Source: Candidatus Methanoperedens sp. BLZ2
GTDB lineage: Archaea > Halobacteriota > Methanosarcinia > Methanosarcinales > Methanoperedenaceae
Assembly (NCBI RefSeq): GCF_002487355.1
Contig: NZ_NTMG01000041.1
Span: forward strand, 1-64,000
Length of the DNA stretch: 64,000 nt
Direction: 5' to 3'
The translations under genes and the position numbers were made by a program. The notes below the pieces were generated by a model. The model did no database searches, was not told where the DNA came from, and was given only the letters and a program-made list of their open reading frames with translations. Positions 33,613-42,955 of the stretch are shown piece after piece (position 1 is the first letter of the stretch; every line of letters starts with the position of its first letter).

Positions 33613-34068
33613 ATGGGAGCAGGCGCATCAGCAACTCAGATGGTCTTTTTCATCACATCTGTAATAATTGCATTGAGTGTAGTTGGAGCAATTTTCCTGA
33701 ACATCCAATCGATTTCCTCAGCAGCAATTATGGGGAGTAAGGCATTTGCGGAACAATTGAAAACGGATATCACCATCATAAGTGATCCTGAATTGATACC
33801 TTATAACAGTAGCAGCGGCATTTATACATTTTACGTAAAAAACACGGGGAAAGAAGAGCTTGGCATACAATATATTACAGTCATCATAGACGGAACTATC
33901 GTTGCTGACAGTAACCTTAATAAAACAATTTTAGGTAACGATCCGATGTGGCTTTCAGGAGATGTACTGCAAATAAACGCGACAACGTCGCTTTCCGCAA
34001 GCAGTCATAATATCAGGGTAATAACGAATAACGGAATTGAAGATACTTTTTCATTCAGGATACCTTAA
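33613..34068 (+). CDS. flaG: Archaellum protein ArlG (FlaG)
   Basis: 151 aa. An N-terminal helix of archaellin-like type (SATQMVFFITSVIIALSVVGAIF) followed by a beta domain (GIYTFYVKNTGKEELGIQYITVIIDG). ArlG forms a filament capped by ArlF at the cell surface. Nine bases after flaF. Confidence 0.85.
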   Translation: MGAGASATQMVFFITSVIIALSVVGAIFLNIQSISSAAIMGSKAFAEQLKTDITIISDPELIPYNSSSGIYTFYVKNTGKEELGIQYITVIIDGTIVADSNLNKTILGNDPMWLSGDVLQINATTSLSASSHNIRVITNNGIEDTFSFRIP

Positions 34069-34071
34069 AAT

Positions 34072-34764
34072 ATGGCAGGATATAATTTTGTGCTTGACAG
34101 GGACGAATTGAACCAGATGCTGGGGGGCGGTTTTCCGAAAGGTTCCCTGATAATGATAGACGGTCCCAGCGGGAGTGGAAAAAGCGCACTGTGCCAGAGA
34201 TTTGCTTACGGTCTTCTTGACAATAAAAATACAGTCACCTATATTTCAACTCAATTAACCACGAAAAATTTCATCAGGCAGATGAAATCACTCGATTATC
34301 CGATAGGGATAAGGTTGCTAAAAGGCGAACTATTGTATATTCCGGTTTTTCCATTGTTAAAAGAATCAAAGCCCAGGATTGATTTTCTCCAGCGCCTTAT
34401 GGGTGCGGAAGGACTTTATGAAAAAAACATAATTATTATAGATACTCTTTCGGCGCTTATCCGATATGGGACCGATGCACAGAAAAGCCTTGAGCTAATT
34501 TCGTTTTTCAAGAAAATAACAGGTTTACAGAAAACGATTATTATTACAATGGACACCACAGAGATGCCTGCTCATGTAGTTTCCGAATTTAAAGACGCGG
34601 CTGAGATCATGATAACAATCAAAATGCGGCAGATGGGAACTGAAATGCTGCGAACTATGGTCATAAACAAATATTCGAATCCTGAAATACAGGTTGGGGC
34701 AATGATCGGATTCAAGGTAGAAGCAAAAAGCGGTGTCATGATCAACATTTCCGGGGTATCATAA
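34072..34764 (+). CDS. flaH: Archaellum ATP-binding regulator ArlH (FlaH)
   Basis: 230 aa RecA/KaiC-like protein with Walker A GPSGSGKS (31-38) and Walker B region NIIIIDTLSALI. The catalytic Glu of KaiC is not evident, as in other ArlH. It binds ATP, forms a ring and interacts with ArlI. Three bases after flaG. Confidence 0.92.
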   Translation: MAGYNFVLDRDELNQMLGGGFPKGSLIMIDGPSGSGKSALCQRFAYGLLDNKNTVTYISTQLTTKNFIRQMKSLDYPIGIRLLKGELLYIPVFPLLKESKPRIDFLQRLMGAEGLYEKNIIIIDTLSALIRYGTDAQKSLELISFFKKITGLQKTIIITMDTTEMPAHVVSEFKDAAEIMITIKMRQMGTEMLRTMVINKYSNPEIQVGAMIGFKVEAKSGVMINISGVS

Positions 34765-34777
34765 ATGAGTGATCATC

Positions 34778-36409
34778 ATGGATGATAAATTCGAAGAAGC
34801 CCTGAAAAGAAACCCGCATCTGTCAGAATATGTGGATAAATGCAAGAAAGAAAGCGGGGTAATGCCGGACTTCATGCCTAAATTATCCCGTGATATTGTA
34901 GACATTCCTGTACCTTCCATAATTTATCCTGTGGGCGACCCGATCTTTATCCATCTAAAAGGTGACAAGGTCACAAAGCAAATTTTTTATATTGCGATTG
35001 AGCCAGCCCTATCCCCGGATGAGTCAAAAAAGTATAAGGCTATAATGGATACTATTCTTGAAAAAGCTGCAGATGAAATAGTTCCTGAAAATGAGGAACA
35101 ATTGAGAAAGTTAATGATGAAACTTTTTAATGAATCGGTTCATATTGCGGGGAAATTGGCACCAATTGGAATATTTGATAAATTCCTTGGAGCAAAATCC
35201 GTATCTTTAACCCAGGATGAATATGATAAGATCTCTTATTTCCTTGACCGGGATGTCATTGGCCAGGGACCGATAGAGCCTGTAATAAGGGACCCTTACC
35301 TTGAAGATATTCATAGTATCGGAGTAAGCGGCATATATATAGTCCATAAAATAATGAACATGCTTACAACCAATTTGACTTTTGGCACCCAGGAAAACCT
35401 GAGTCACTGGCTGCATACCGTGGGTGAACGTATCGGCAGGCCTGTAAGCGATGCGCGCCCCCTGATCGATGGATCTCTTGGTGATGGTACAAGAATTGCT
35501 GCTATTTATAGTACTGACATCAGCCGGAAAGGTTCCAGTTTCACCATGAGAAAATTCATGGAAGTGCCGGCGAGTATTCCCCAGCTTATCAAGTGGGGAA
35601 GTGTAGACGCAAATCTTTGCGCATATCTGTGGCTTTTGCTTGAGAACCAGATGAGCATTTTTTTTAGCGGTGAAACAGCAAGCGGCAAAACAACAATGCT
35701 TAACGCTGCATTGCCTTTCATTAGCAGCAAATCAAAGATGTATACAGTAGAAGATACAGCTGAAGTACTTCCACCACAGCCGGCATGGCAGCAATTGATC
35801 ACGCGGCTTGATGGTCCGATCGAATCCCAGGTAGATACATTTACTCTCTTAAAAGTTGCCCTGCGCTCAAGACCAAACTATATCATTGTGGGTGAAATCA
35901 GGGGCGCAGAGGGCGCGGTCGCATTCCAGGCAATGCAGACAGGACATGCTGTTCTTGCCACGTTCCATGCGTCATCTGTCAGAAAACTTCTCCAGAGGCT
36001 TACTGGTGAGCCTATAAATATCCCGCCAACATTTGCTGATAACCTCAATGCAGCTTTGATCCTCCAGGCAATATATAGAAAAGGCAAATATTTGCGAAGA
36101 TGCACATCGGTTGATGAGATAGAAGGTTATCTTGAAGAGGCGGGAGGTGTAATAACCAGGGGAGTTTTTGAGTGGGATTTTACAAATGACAGGCATCGTT
36201 TCAGGGGTATGAATAATAGTTTCCTCCTTGACAAGATAGCTACCAAACAGGGTTATGATGATAAGCGCCTGATATATGATGACCTTGCTTTACGTGCCAA
36301 AATACTTACCAGGATGGTAGAAGAAAATATCCTGGATTATTATAAAGTAAGGGATATAATCTGGGCATACCAGGCAAGAGGTCTTGAAGGTATTCCTTTT
36401 GAGGTATGA
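34778..36409 (+). CDS. flaI: Archaellum motor ATPase ArlI (FlaI)
   Basis: About 543 aa from ATG 34778 (an in-frame GTG at 34769 is possible). Type II/IV secretion ATPase: Walker A GETASGKTTML near residue 300, Asp box, Walker B (VGEIRGAEG) and His box (GHAVLATFHASS). The hexamer powers filament assembly and rotation at the cytoplasmic membrane. The N-terminal 80 residues bind the membrane/motor partners. Followed after three bases by flaJ. Confidence 0.95.
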   Translation: MDDKFEEALKRNPHLSEYVDKCKKESGVMPDFMPKLSRDIVDIPVPSIIYPVGDPIFIHLKGDKVTKQIFYIAIEPALSPDESKKYKAIMDTILEKAADEIVPENEEQLRKLMMKLFNESVHIAGKLAPIGIFDKFLGAKSVSLTQDEYDKISYFLDRDVIGQGPIEPVIRDPYLEDIHSIGVSGIYIVHKIMNMLTTNLTFGTQENLSHWLHTVGERIGRPVSDARPLIDGSLGDGTRIAAIYSTDISRKGSSFTMRKFMEVPASIPQLIKWGSVDANLCAYLWLLLENQMSIFFSGETASGKTTMLNAALPFISSKSKMYTVEDTAEVLPPQPAWQQLITRLDGPIESQVDTFTLLKVALRSRPNYIIVGEIRGAEGAVAFQAMQTGHAVLATFHASSVRKLLQRLTGEPINIPPTFADNLNAALILQAIYRKGKYLRRCTSVDEIEGYLEEAGGVITRGVFEWDFTNDRHRFRGMNNSFLLDKIATKQGYDDKRLIYDDLALRAKILTRMVEENILDYYKVRDIIWAYQARGLEGIPFEV

Positions 36410-36412
36410 AAT

Positions 36413-38065
36413 ATGAACACAAAAGTCATATTCCATTGCCTTGGGATCTCGCAAAAAAAATATTTTATGAATTTTGTGATCCCGATAGCTATTTTAGCGA
36501 TTTTATTTCCAATTATAATCCTGCTGCTTGTCCCTTCAGTCATGGAAGGAGTTCTTTTCGTGGGTGTAATGCTTGTCCCCATTGCACTATTTTCAATCGT
36601 GATAATATATCCAATATCAAGCCTGGAAGGAAAAAAAAAAGAAATTGACAATAATATACATTATTACATTACACATATGGGTGTTCTTGCTACTTCCCAG
36701 ATGACAAGGGTTGATCTATTACTCAAGCTGTCACATACTGAAGCTTATGGTTATCTGGCAAAAGAGACCGGAAGGATATATGCTCTTATTTACTACTGGC
36801 ATGTAAGTTTCCCGGTTGCATGCAGGTTCATAGCCCAGCGAACACCTTCCATTCTTTTTTCGGACTTTCTTGACCGGATGGCGCATTCTGTCCAGGCAGG
36901 ACAGGATTTCAGGGAGTTCGTATTATCCGAGCAAACCGTGGTAATGAAAGACTTTGTGACCATGTACCAGGACTCTTTAAATTCCATAGATATGATAAAA
37001 GAAATGTTTATTTCAATGTGCATGTCTCTTATATTCATAGTAGCATTCGCGATCATCATGCCAATAATCACGGGCATGGATTCCATATTACTGCTTGGCG
37101 GCGCAATAGTTCTGTTTATAGGCACGGAATTTGTAATATTGTTATATGCCAGGTCAAAGGTTCCTGCAGACAGAATATGGCATACACTTGAAATCGAAAC
37201 AACTGCTGACCGCAGGATCAAATGGTCTATGCCGGTTTCTTTACTCCTCTGTATAATCGTTACGGGAATTGTTGTTCCATTTTCTAAATTACCAACAACT
37301 ATACTGTTTGCCACTTCATTAACTCCGTTATTGCTTACCGGACTGATAGCGCGGACTGAGGAAAATAAGATAAAAAGATATGATAATAATTTTGGAGCCT
37401 TTATCCGTTCTCTTGGCGGGGCCGCAGGGTCAAGAAGCGGACTAATTCTTGAATCATTAAAAGAATTGATTTCTCATGATTTCGGCCCGCTTTCAGAAAA
37501 TGTAAATAACCTGTATAAGAGACTCAGAACAAGGCTCAGTACTCCGCGTTCATGGGAGCATTTCGCTGCAGGAACAGGGAGTAATCTGATTGAACGTTTT
37601 GCAACGATGTTCGTGGAAGGAACAAATGTGGGCGGGAAACCAGCTTTAATCGGAGATATTATAAGCCACAATTTTATGAGTATACTTTCAATGAGAAAAT
37701 TGAGATATAGCAGCGCTTCAAGCCTGATAGGCGTGCTTTATGGCATGACCGCAGGAATTGCAGCGACTATGTTCCTTGCTGTGTCTATAATTGCAATGCT
37801 GGCAAAAATGTTTTCAAATGTTTCGATACCTGATATCGATATTGGGATTTCAATTGCTACGATTTCTGCCACTAATATTCCGCTGATGACAACGATGCTT
37901 ATGATAATGATGGTATGTCATTCACTTATGTCTGCAATGCTAATAAGAATTGTTGATGGGGGTCATCATTTTAATACCTATACTCATTTTGTAGGACTTG
38001 TCTGGATTTCCGCGCTGACTGCTGAATTGACAATTCAGGGGATGGGACCGCTATTGGGTATGTAA
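36413..38065 (+). CDS. flaJ: Archaellum platform membrane protein ArlJ (FlaJ)
   Basis: 550 aa with about nine membrane helices arranged in two T2SF-like halves (around residues 15-240 and 280-550) and cytoplasmic loops in between, e.g. FSDFLDRMAHSVQAGQDFREFV and LSTPRSWEHFAAGTGSNLIERF. It anchors ArlI and the filament in the membrane. Last gene of the motor operon; 115 bases to the first cheY. Confidence 0.95.
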   Translation: MNTKVIFHCLGISQKKYFMNFVIPIAILAILFPIIILLLVPSVMEGVLFVGVMLVPIALFSIVIIYPISSLEGKKKEIDNNIHYYITHMGVLATSQMTRVDLLLKLSHTEAYGYLAKETGRIYALIYYWHVSFPVACRFIAQRTPSILFSDFLDRMAHSVQAGQDFREFVLSEQTVVMKDFVTMYQDSLNSIDMIKEMFISMCMSLIFIVAFAIIMPIITGMDSILLLGGAIVLFIGTEFVILLYARSKVPADRIWHTLEIETTADRRIKWSMPVSLLLCIIVTGIVVPFSKLPTTILFATSLTPLLLTGLIARTEENKIKRYDNNFGAFIRSLGGAAGSRSGLILESLKELISHDFGPLSENVNNLYKRLRTRLSTPRSWEHFAAGTGSNLIERFATMFVEGTNVGGKPALIGDIISHNFMSILSMRKLRYSSASSLIGVLYGMTAGIAATMFLAVSIIAMLAKMFSNVSIPDIDIGISIATISATNIPLMTTMLMIMMVCHSLMSAMLIRIVDGGHHFNTYTHFVGLVWISALTAELTIQGMGPLLGM

Positions 38066-38076
38066 TGATAATGAGA

Positions 38077-38114
38077 TCACACTAAATTTCACACTTTTGT
38101 ATATATCGATGTGA
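38077..38114 (+). promoter_or_regulatory. cheY-1 promoter: tandem TCACAC repeats, TATA, TGTGA
   Basis: TCACAC at 38077-38082 and 38089-38094 (12 bp apart), then TTTTGTATATAT (TATA box) and TGTGA at 38110-38114, which is inverted to the TCACA repeats. The same arrangement is found before cheY-2 and, in part, before the archaellins. Confidence 0.6.
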
Positions 38115-38179
38115 TTGACCATAATTAATCATAACAGCTTTAAAATATAGAACTCTACAAAATAATATGTCGAGGAAAA

Positions 38180-38542
38180 ATGTTCGGAAAGATATTGATT
38201 GTGGATGATGCACCTTTTATGAGAATGATGCTGAAAAAAATCCTTGCTTCGAGTGGAAATGAATTAATTGAAGCCGCTGATGGATCGGATGGTGTGTCTA
38301 AATATAAGCAGCATAAACCTGACCTGGTGTTTCTGGATATAATGATGCCAGATGTTGACGGGATCGAATGCCTGAAACAAATAATGGCACATGATAGTAA
38401 TGCTAAAGTCATTATTTGCAGCTCGATAGGGCAGCAGGCGTTAGTAAATGAGGCAATCAGAATAGGTGCAGGGGATTATATTATCAAGCCATTTGATGCA
38501 GCAAAAGTCCTGGAAATCTTTTATAAAAATATGCCAGCCTGA
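38180..38542 (+). CDS. cheY: CheY response regulator 1
   Basis: 120 aa stand-alone receiver. Acidic pair D9/D10 (ILIVDDAPF), phospho-acceptor D53 (LVFLDIMMPDVDG), Ser in ICSSIG and Lys in YIIKPFD. Phosphorylated CheY binds archaeal adaptor CheF and the archaellum switch. It is a tandem paralog of the next gene; the promoters are duplicated as well. Confidence 0.95.
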   Translation: MFGKILIVDDAPFMRMMLKKILASSGNELIEAADGSDGVSKYKQHKPDLVFLDIMMPDVDGIECLKQIMAHDSNAKVIICSSIGQQALVNEAIRIGAGDYIIKPFDAAKVLEIFYKNMPA

Positions 38543-38597
38543 TATTTCAGACTGCCAGACTGCTGGATTGACACGGATGGTGTGTAATCATGTAATA

Positions 38598-38634
38598 TCA
38601 CACCAATATCACACTTTTGTATATACTGATGTGG
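38598..38634 (+). promoter_or_regulatory. cheY-2 promoter: tandem TCACAC repeats and TATA
   Basis: TCACAC at 38598-38603 and 38609-38614 (11 bp apart), then TTTTGTATATA and GATGTGG. About 30 bases are nearly identical to the cheY-1 promoter, so this whole unit was duplicated together with the gene. Confidence 0.6.
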
Positions 38635-38704
38635 TTGAGAATAGCATGTATAACGAAATCAACTTTAAAACATTGAAATCAAAAAATAATATCTCGGAGG
38701 AATA

Positions 38705-39061
38705 ATGGCTGGAAAAATATTACTGGTGGATGATGCGGCATTCATGCGAATGATGCTTAAAAAGATCATTGCACCGACAGGACATGAATTATTAGAAGCA
38801 GTCGATGGTTCGGATGGTGTTGCAAAATACAAGGAAAATAAACCGAATCTTGTATTCTGCGATATAGTCATGCCAAACGTTGATGGTATTGAATGCCTGA
38901 AGCAAATAATGGCTTTAGACAGTAATGCAAAAGTCGTTATGTGCAGTTCAATCGGACAGCAGACTGTAGTAAATGATGCAATCAAGATCGGTGCAAGGGA
39001 TTTTATTGTGAAACCATTTGACGCTGCAAAAGTTCTGGAAGCTGTTTCCAAGAATATGTGA
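38705..39061 (+). CDS. cheY: CheY response regulator 2
   Basis: 118 aa. D9/D10, D53 (LVFCDIVMPNVDG), MCSSIGQQ and FIVKPFD; all phosphotransfer residues are present. About three quarters identical to cheY-1 by eye. It heads the cheY-cheB-cheA-cheR-cheC run. GGAGGA precedes the ATG. Confidence 0.95.
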   Translation: MAGKILLVDDAAFMRMMLKKIIAPTGHELLEAVDGSDGVAKYKENKPNLVFCDIVMPNVDGIECLKQIMALDSNAKVVMCSSIGQQTVVNDAIKIGARDFIVKPFDAAKVLEAVSKNM

Positions 39062-39073
39062 TCAGGTCTACCA

Positions 39074-40135
39074 ATGTCCAGGATAAAAGTTCTTGTAGTT
39101 GATGATTCAGCGTTCATGCGTAAAATCATTATTGATATTCTGGCATCGTCTCCTGATATAGAAGTTATAGGCAAAGCAAAGAACGGACAGGATGCAATAG
39201 AAAAGATAACCCGCCTTCGGCCTGATGTAGTCACTATGGACGTTGAAATGCCTGTTCTTGACGGATTACATGCGCTTGGTTATATCATGAGTGAGTGTCC
39301 CACGCCAGTTATTATGTTAAGCGGTGCGGAATCAAAACAAGCCGATCTTACCCTGACAGCGTTCCAATATGGCGCAGTTGATTTTATCCAGAAACCTTCA
39401 GGGAACATAAGCCTTGATATGGCCAAGATAAAAGATGAATTGATAAAAAAAGTTAAAGCGGCTGCGAATGTGGCGGTCCATAAGCTTGGGTTCATAGAAG
39501 AACAAAAAGTAAACGTTCGCAAGAAAGAAAAGATCGAATCCATACAAAGAATCAGGACTAAAAAGATAATAATAATAGGTTCTTCCACAGGCGGACCCAG
39601 GGCATTACAGCAAGTCATACCCTTTTTACCTTCCAATCTTCGTGCTCCTGTCCTTATTGTACAGCACATGCCTCCCGGATTTACCAAATCCCTTGCAGAC
39701 CGTTTGAATTCCCAATCCATGCTAAAAGTAAAAGAGGCTGCTGATGGTGATATTGTGGAGGCAGGAACTGTCTATATAGCTCCCGGGGATTTTCATATGA
39801 TCGTAAAACAGCAAAATATTAATGGCGAGCTTAGAGAAGTAGTCACACTTACAAAGACTGAAAAGGTACAGGGTGTACGGCCTTCTATTGATGTTCTTCT
39901 TGATTCTGTGGCGCCGATCTTTGGAGAAAATACACTCGGGGTAATACTTACAGGAATGGGTTCTGATGGAACAAATGGCATCAGGAAACTAAAATCGTCA
40001 GGCGGCAAGGTGATAGCCGAGGATGAGTCAACATGCGTGGTTTATGGCATGCCAAGGTCCGTGATCGACCAAAAACTGGCAGATTACATTTTACCAATTA
40101 ACAAAATTGCTCAGAGCATAACGGAAAATACATAG
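39074..40135 (+). CDS. cheB: Chemotaxis methylesterase CheB
   Basis: 353 aa. Receiver domain with D10/D11 and D56 (VVTMDVEMPVLDG), linker, then the catalytic domain: Ser in GSSTGGPRALQ, His in QHMPPGFTKSLADRLN and Asp in GMGSDGTNG. It removes methyl groups from and deamidates chemoreceptors when phosphorylated by CheA. Twelve bases after cheY-2. Confidence 0.96.
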   Translation: MSRIKVLVVDDSAFMRKIIIDILASSPDIEVIGKAKNGQDAIEKITRLRPDVVTMDVEMPVLDGLHALGYIMSECPTPVIMLSGAESKQADLTLTAFQYGAVDFIQKPSGNISLDMAKIKDELIKKVKAAANVAVHKLGFIEEQKVNVRKKEKIESIQRIRTKKIIIIGSSTGGPRALQQVIPFLPSNLRAPVLIVQHMPPGFTKSLADRLNSQSMLKVKEAADGDIVEAGTVYIAPGDFHMIVKQQNINGELREVVTLTKTEKVQGVRPSIDVLLDSVAPIFGENTLGVILTGMGSDGTNGIRKLKSSGGKVIAEDESTCVVYGMPRSVIDQKLADYILPINKIAQSITENT

Positions 40136-40145
40136 AGGAAATAAT

Positions 40146-42113
40146 ATGGATGACATGGATGAATATAAAGAAATGTTCGCAGTTGAATCCGCGGAACATC
40201 TCCAATCAATGAATGATGCACTTCTCAGTCTTGAAAAAGACCCGGCTAACAGTGAAACAATAAATGTGATGTTCAGGGCAGCCCATACCCTCAAAGGCAT
40301 GTCTGCAACAATGGGTTATACAAATATTAAAGAACTTACCCATAACATGGAAAACCTGATGGACAGGGTCCGAAAAAATGAGATAAATCTTGACTCTTCT
40401 GCAATAGATGTCCTGTTTGAATGTCTTGATACACTTGAAAAAATGGTGGAAACACCGGAAAAATCCTCAGAAATTGATATTGCTTCTCTCATTGGCAAAT
40501 TATCAACAAATGACTATGTATCTGTTCCATTAAAGGATGAGCAAATAGTTCAAACTAATGCAGCACATGAGGCTATTTCGAATGATATTCCGGCCGCAGG
40601 CATTAATGCGCCCGTTAATTCCGGGGAAAAATCCGAAACAGGCAATATTTACGAAATAACTGTGACGCTTCATGAATCCTGCATGCTTAAATCTGCCAGG
40701 TCAACAGTAGTAATGAGAAATCTATCTGAGATTGGCGAGATCATTGAAACAGTCCCTCCGATAAAGGATCTGGAGGATGAAAAATTCGATCGGGAATTCA
40801 AGGTCATAATTTCGACAATAGAAGATGCCAAAAAATTAGAAGATGCAGCAAAAAAAGTATCCGAGATATCAAAAGTGGAAGTTAAATCCCACACAGGCTC
40901 TAAATCCAGGGAAAAAATCGAAGAAAAAACGTGTGTCACCGATGGGAATGGGAGTAAAACCTCTATAAAAAGCGTACAGAGCGTACGGGTAAGCATAGAA
41001 CGCCTGGATTCGTTGATGAACCTTGTAGGGGAACTTATTATAAACAAAATCCGATTAATGCAGCTTGCCAGTGTGCATAAACTGGATGATCTTGAGGAGA
41101 CGCTTGCCAGTCTTAACCGCCTTACAAACGACCTTCAGGAAGAGATCATGGCATCAAGGATGGTGCCTATTGAACAGATATTTAACCGGTTCCCGAGAAT
41201 GGTAAGGGATCTTGCGAAAAATCAGGAGAAAGAAATCGACTTGATCCTGGAAGGCGGGGATATTGAACTTGACCGTACAGTACTTGATGAAATTGGAGAC
41301 CCGCTTGTGCATATCCTGAGGAATTGCATTGACCATGGTATTGAATCCCCCGAAGTAAGAAAACAGAATGGCAAGAACGAGAAAGGAACGATCAGATTGA
41401 CTGCAAGGCGGGAAAAAAATCATGTTGTTATTGAAGCAGTTGATGATGGCAAAGGAATGGACCCGCAAAAAATGAGAGAAACTGCTGTAAAGAAAGGATT
41501 GATGACACAGGAAGAAGCAGCAAAACTTTCCGATACTGAGGCGATAAACCTGTCATTCATGGCAGGATTCAGTACAGCTGAGAAGGTAACAGAGATCTCC
41601 GGAAGAGGAGTAGGAATGGATGTGGTGCGGACAAAGATCGGAGGAATGGGCGGGTCGATTAAACTCGAATCTGTCCCGGGGAAAGGAACAATGATGAGAC
41701 TCAAGCTTCCTTTGACTGTTGCAATCATTCATTCACTGATGGTTAAGGTTGGTTCGGATATCTATGCCATACCTATTACCAATGTTATAAGGGACCTGTC
41801 AATTAAGAAAGAAGAAATAAAGACGATCAAGGGTGAAGAAGTAGTTCTGATAAGGGGAGATGTCCTGCCTCTGGTTCGATTACATAAGCTCTTTGACATT
41901 AAAGGCAATGGTTCTGAAGAACTTCTTGTGGTTGTAGTTGAACGCGCGGGCAGTAATGTGGGGCTGGTAGTAGACCAGGTTATCGGCCAGCAGGAAGTGA
42001 TAATCAAGAACCTTGACAATAACATATTAAAAGGAGTCAAAGGATTCGCAGGAGCCACGATCCTTGGGGATGGCAATGTTGCTTTGATCCTTGATGTAGG
42101 GACATTACTATGA
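40146..42113 (+). CDS. cheA: Chemotaxis histidine kinase CheA
   Basis: 655 aa. P1 with phosphorylated H47 (FRAAHTLKGMSATMG), a P2-like middle domain (about 165-255), P3 dimer helices, P4 ATPase (HILRNCIDHGIE, DDGKGMDP, GRGVGMDVV) and C-terminal CheW-like P5 (YAIPITNVIRDL). It phosphorylates CheY and CheB in response to receptors. Ten bases after cheB; overlaps cheR by four. Confidence 0.96.
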   Translation: MDDMDEYKEMFAVESAEHLQSMNDALLSLEKDPANSETINVMFRAAHTLKGMSATMGYTNIKELTHNMENLMDRVRKNEINLDSSAIDVLFECLDTLEKMVETPEKSSEIDIASLIGKLSTNDYVSVPLKDEQIVQTNAAHEAISNDIPAAGINAPVNSGEKSETGNIYEITVTLHESCMLKSARSTVVMRNLSEIGEIIETVPPIKDLEDEKFDREFKVIISTIEDAKKLEDAAKKVSEISKVEVKSHTGSKSREKIEEKTCVTDGNGSKTSIKSVQSVRVSIERLDSLMNLVGELIINKIRLMQLASVHKLDDLEETLASLNRLTNDLQEEIMASRMVPIEQIFNRFPRMVRDLAKNQEKEIDLILEGGDIELDRTVLDEIGDPLVHILRNCIDHGIESPEVRKQNGKNEKGTIRLTARREKNHVVIEAVDDGKGMDPQKMRETAVKKGLMTQEEAAKLSDTEAINLSFMAGFSTAEKVTEISGRGVGMDVVRTKIGGMGGSIKLESVPGKGTMMRLKLPLTVAIIHSLMVKVGSDIYAIPITNVIRDLSIKKEEIKTIKGEEVVLIRGDVLPLVRLHKLFDIKGNGSEELLVVVVERAGSNVGLVVDQVIGQQEVIIKNLDNNILKGVKGFAGATILGDGNVALILDVGTLL

Positions 42114-42955
42114 TGAATTTACTAACAGATATCATACATGAAGATGAGAAGGAATTTTCAGAATTGAAGTCTATCATTAAAAGAAAAATCGGATTTAACT
42201 GTGAAGACTATAAACAGCCTCACCTGAAGAGAAGGCTTGCTGTAAGGCTTCGTGCGACCGAGTCAAAATCTTATAGGGATTATGCACAGATGCTATCAAA
42301 AAGTGAGGACGAGGTAAACAAGCTCAAAGAAACATTAACAGTAAATGTCACGGAATTATTCAGGAACCCGGAAACATTTGACTCTGTCCGGAACAATGTT
42401 CTTCCGGAACTGATCAAACAAAAGGGAATTAATAAAGTCATCAAGGTATGGAGCGCAGGATGTTCAAATGGTGAAGAACCTTATTCGATCGCAATTATGT
42501 TGAATGAATTCCTTGGACATTCAATCAAAAGATATAATATTTCGATCCAGGCTACAGATATTGATGATGACTCCATTGCGAAAGCAGAAACGGCAATATT
42601 CCAGCCAAAACAGCTTGAAAAAATAGGCCAGGAAAGGATCAATCGGTTTTTCATAAAGAAAGATAATAATAATTACCAGGTCATTGATGAAGTAAAAAAG
42701 CTTGTGAAGGTGAAACGCCATGATCTGATTTCAGGCCCGAAATTTTCAGGTTTTGATATTATATTTTGCAGGAACGTTACAATTTATTTTGAACAAAGTT
42801 TGCAGGAGATATTATATATGAATTTTTATAATGCCCTGAATGATGGGGGATATTTTGTTATGGGAAAAACTGAGACTCTGGTAGGGCCTTCAACCCAACT
42901 TTTCAAACGTTTTGATTTGAAAGAAAGAATATTTCAAAAGAGGGAAAAAATATGA
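42110..42955 (+). CDS. cheR: Chemotaxis methyltransferase CheR
   Basis: 281 aa. N-terminal helical domain (GFNCEDYKQPHLKRRLAVRLRATE), SAM-binding WSAGCSNGEEPYSIAI and IIFCRNVTIYFE. It methylates receptor glutamates. It overlaps cheA and cheC by four bases each (ATGA type). Confidence 0.95.
   Translation: MMNLLTDIIHEDEKEFSELKSIIKRKIGFNCEDYKQPHLKRRLAVRLRATESKSYRDYAQMLSKSEDEVNKLKETLTVNVTELFRNPETFDSVRNNVLPELIKQKGINKVIKVWSAGCSNGEEPYSIAIMLNEFLGHSIKRYNISIQATDIDDDSIAKAETAIFQPKQLEKIGQERINRFFIKKDNNNYQVIDEVKKLVKVKRHDLISGPKFSGFDIIFCRNVTIYFEQSLQEILYMNFYNALNDGGYFVMGKTETLVGPSTQLFKRFDLKERIFQKREKI

Noticed and set aside
36793-37314. 173-codon open frame on the minus strand
   Set aside because: Antisense to flaJ, which has the expected membrane topology; no motif.
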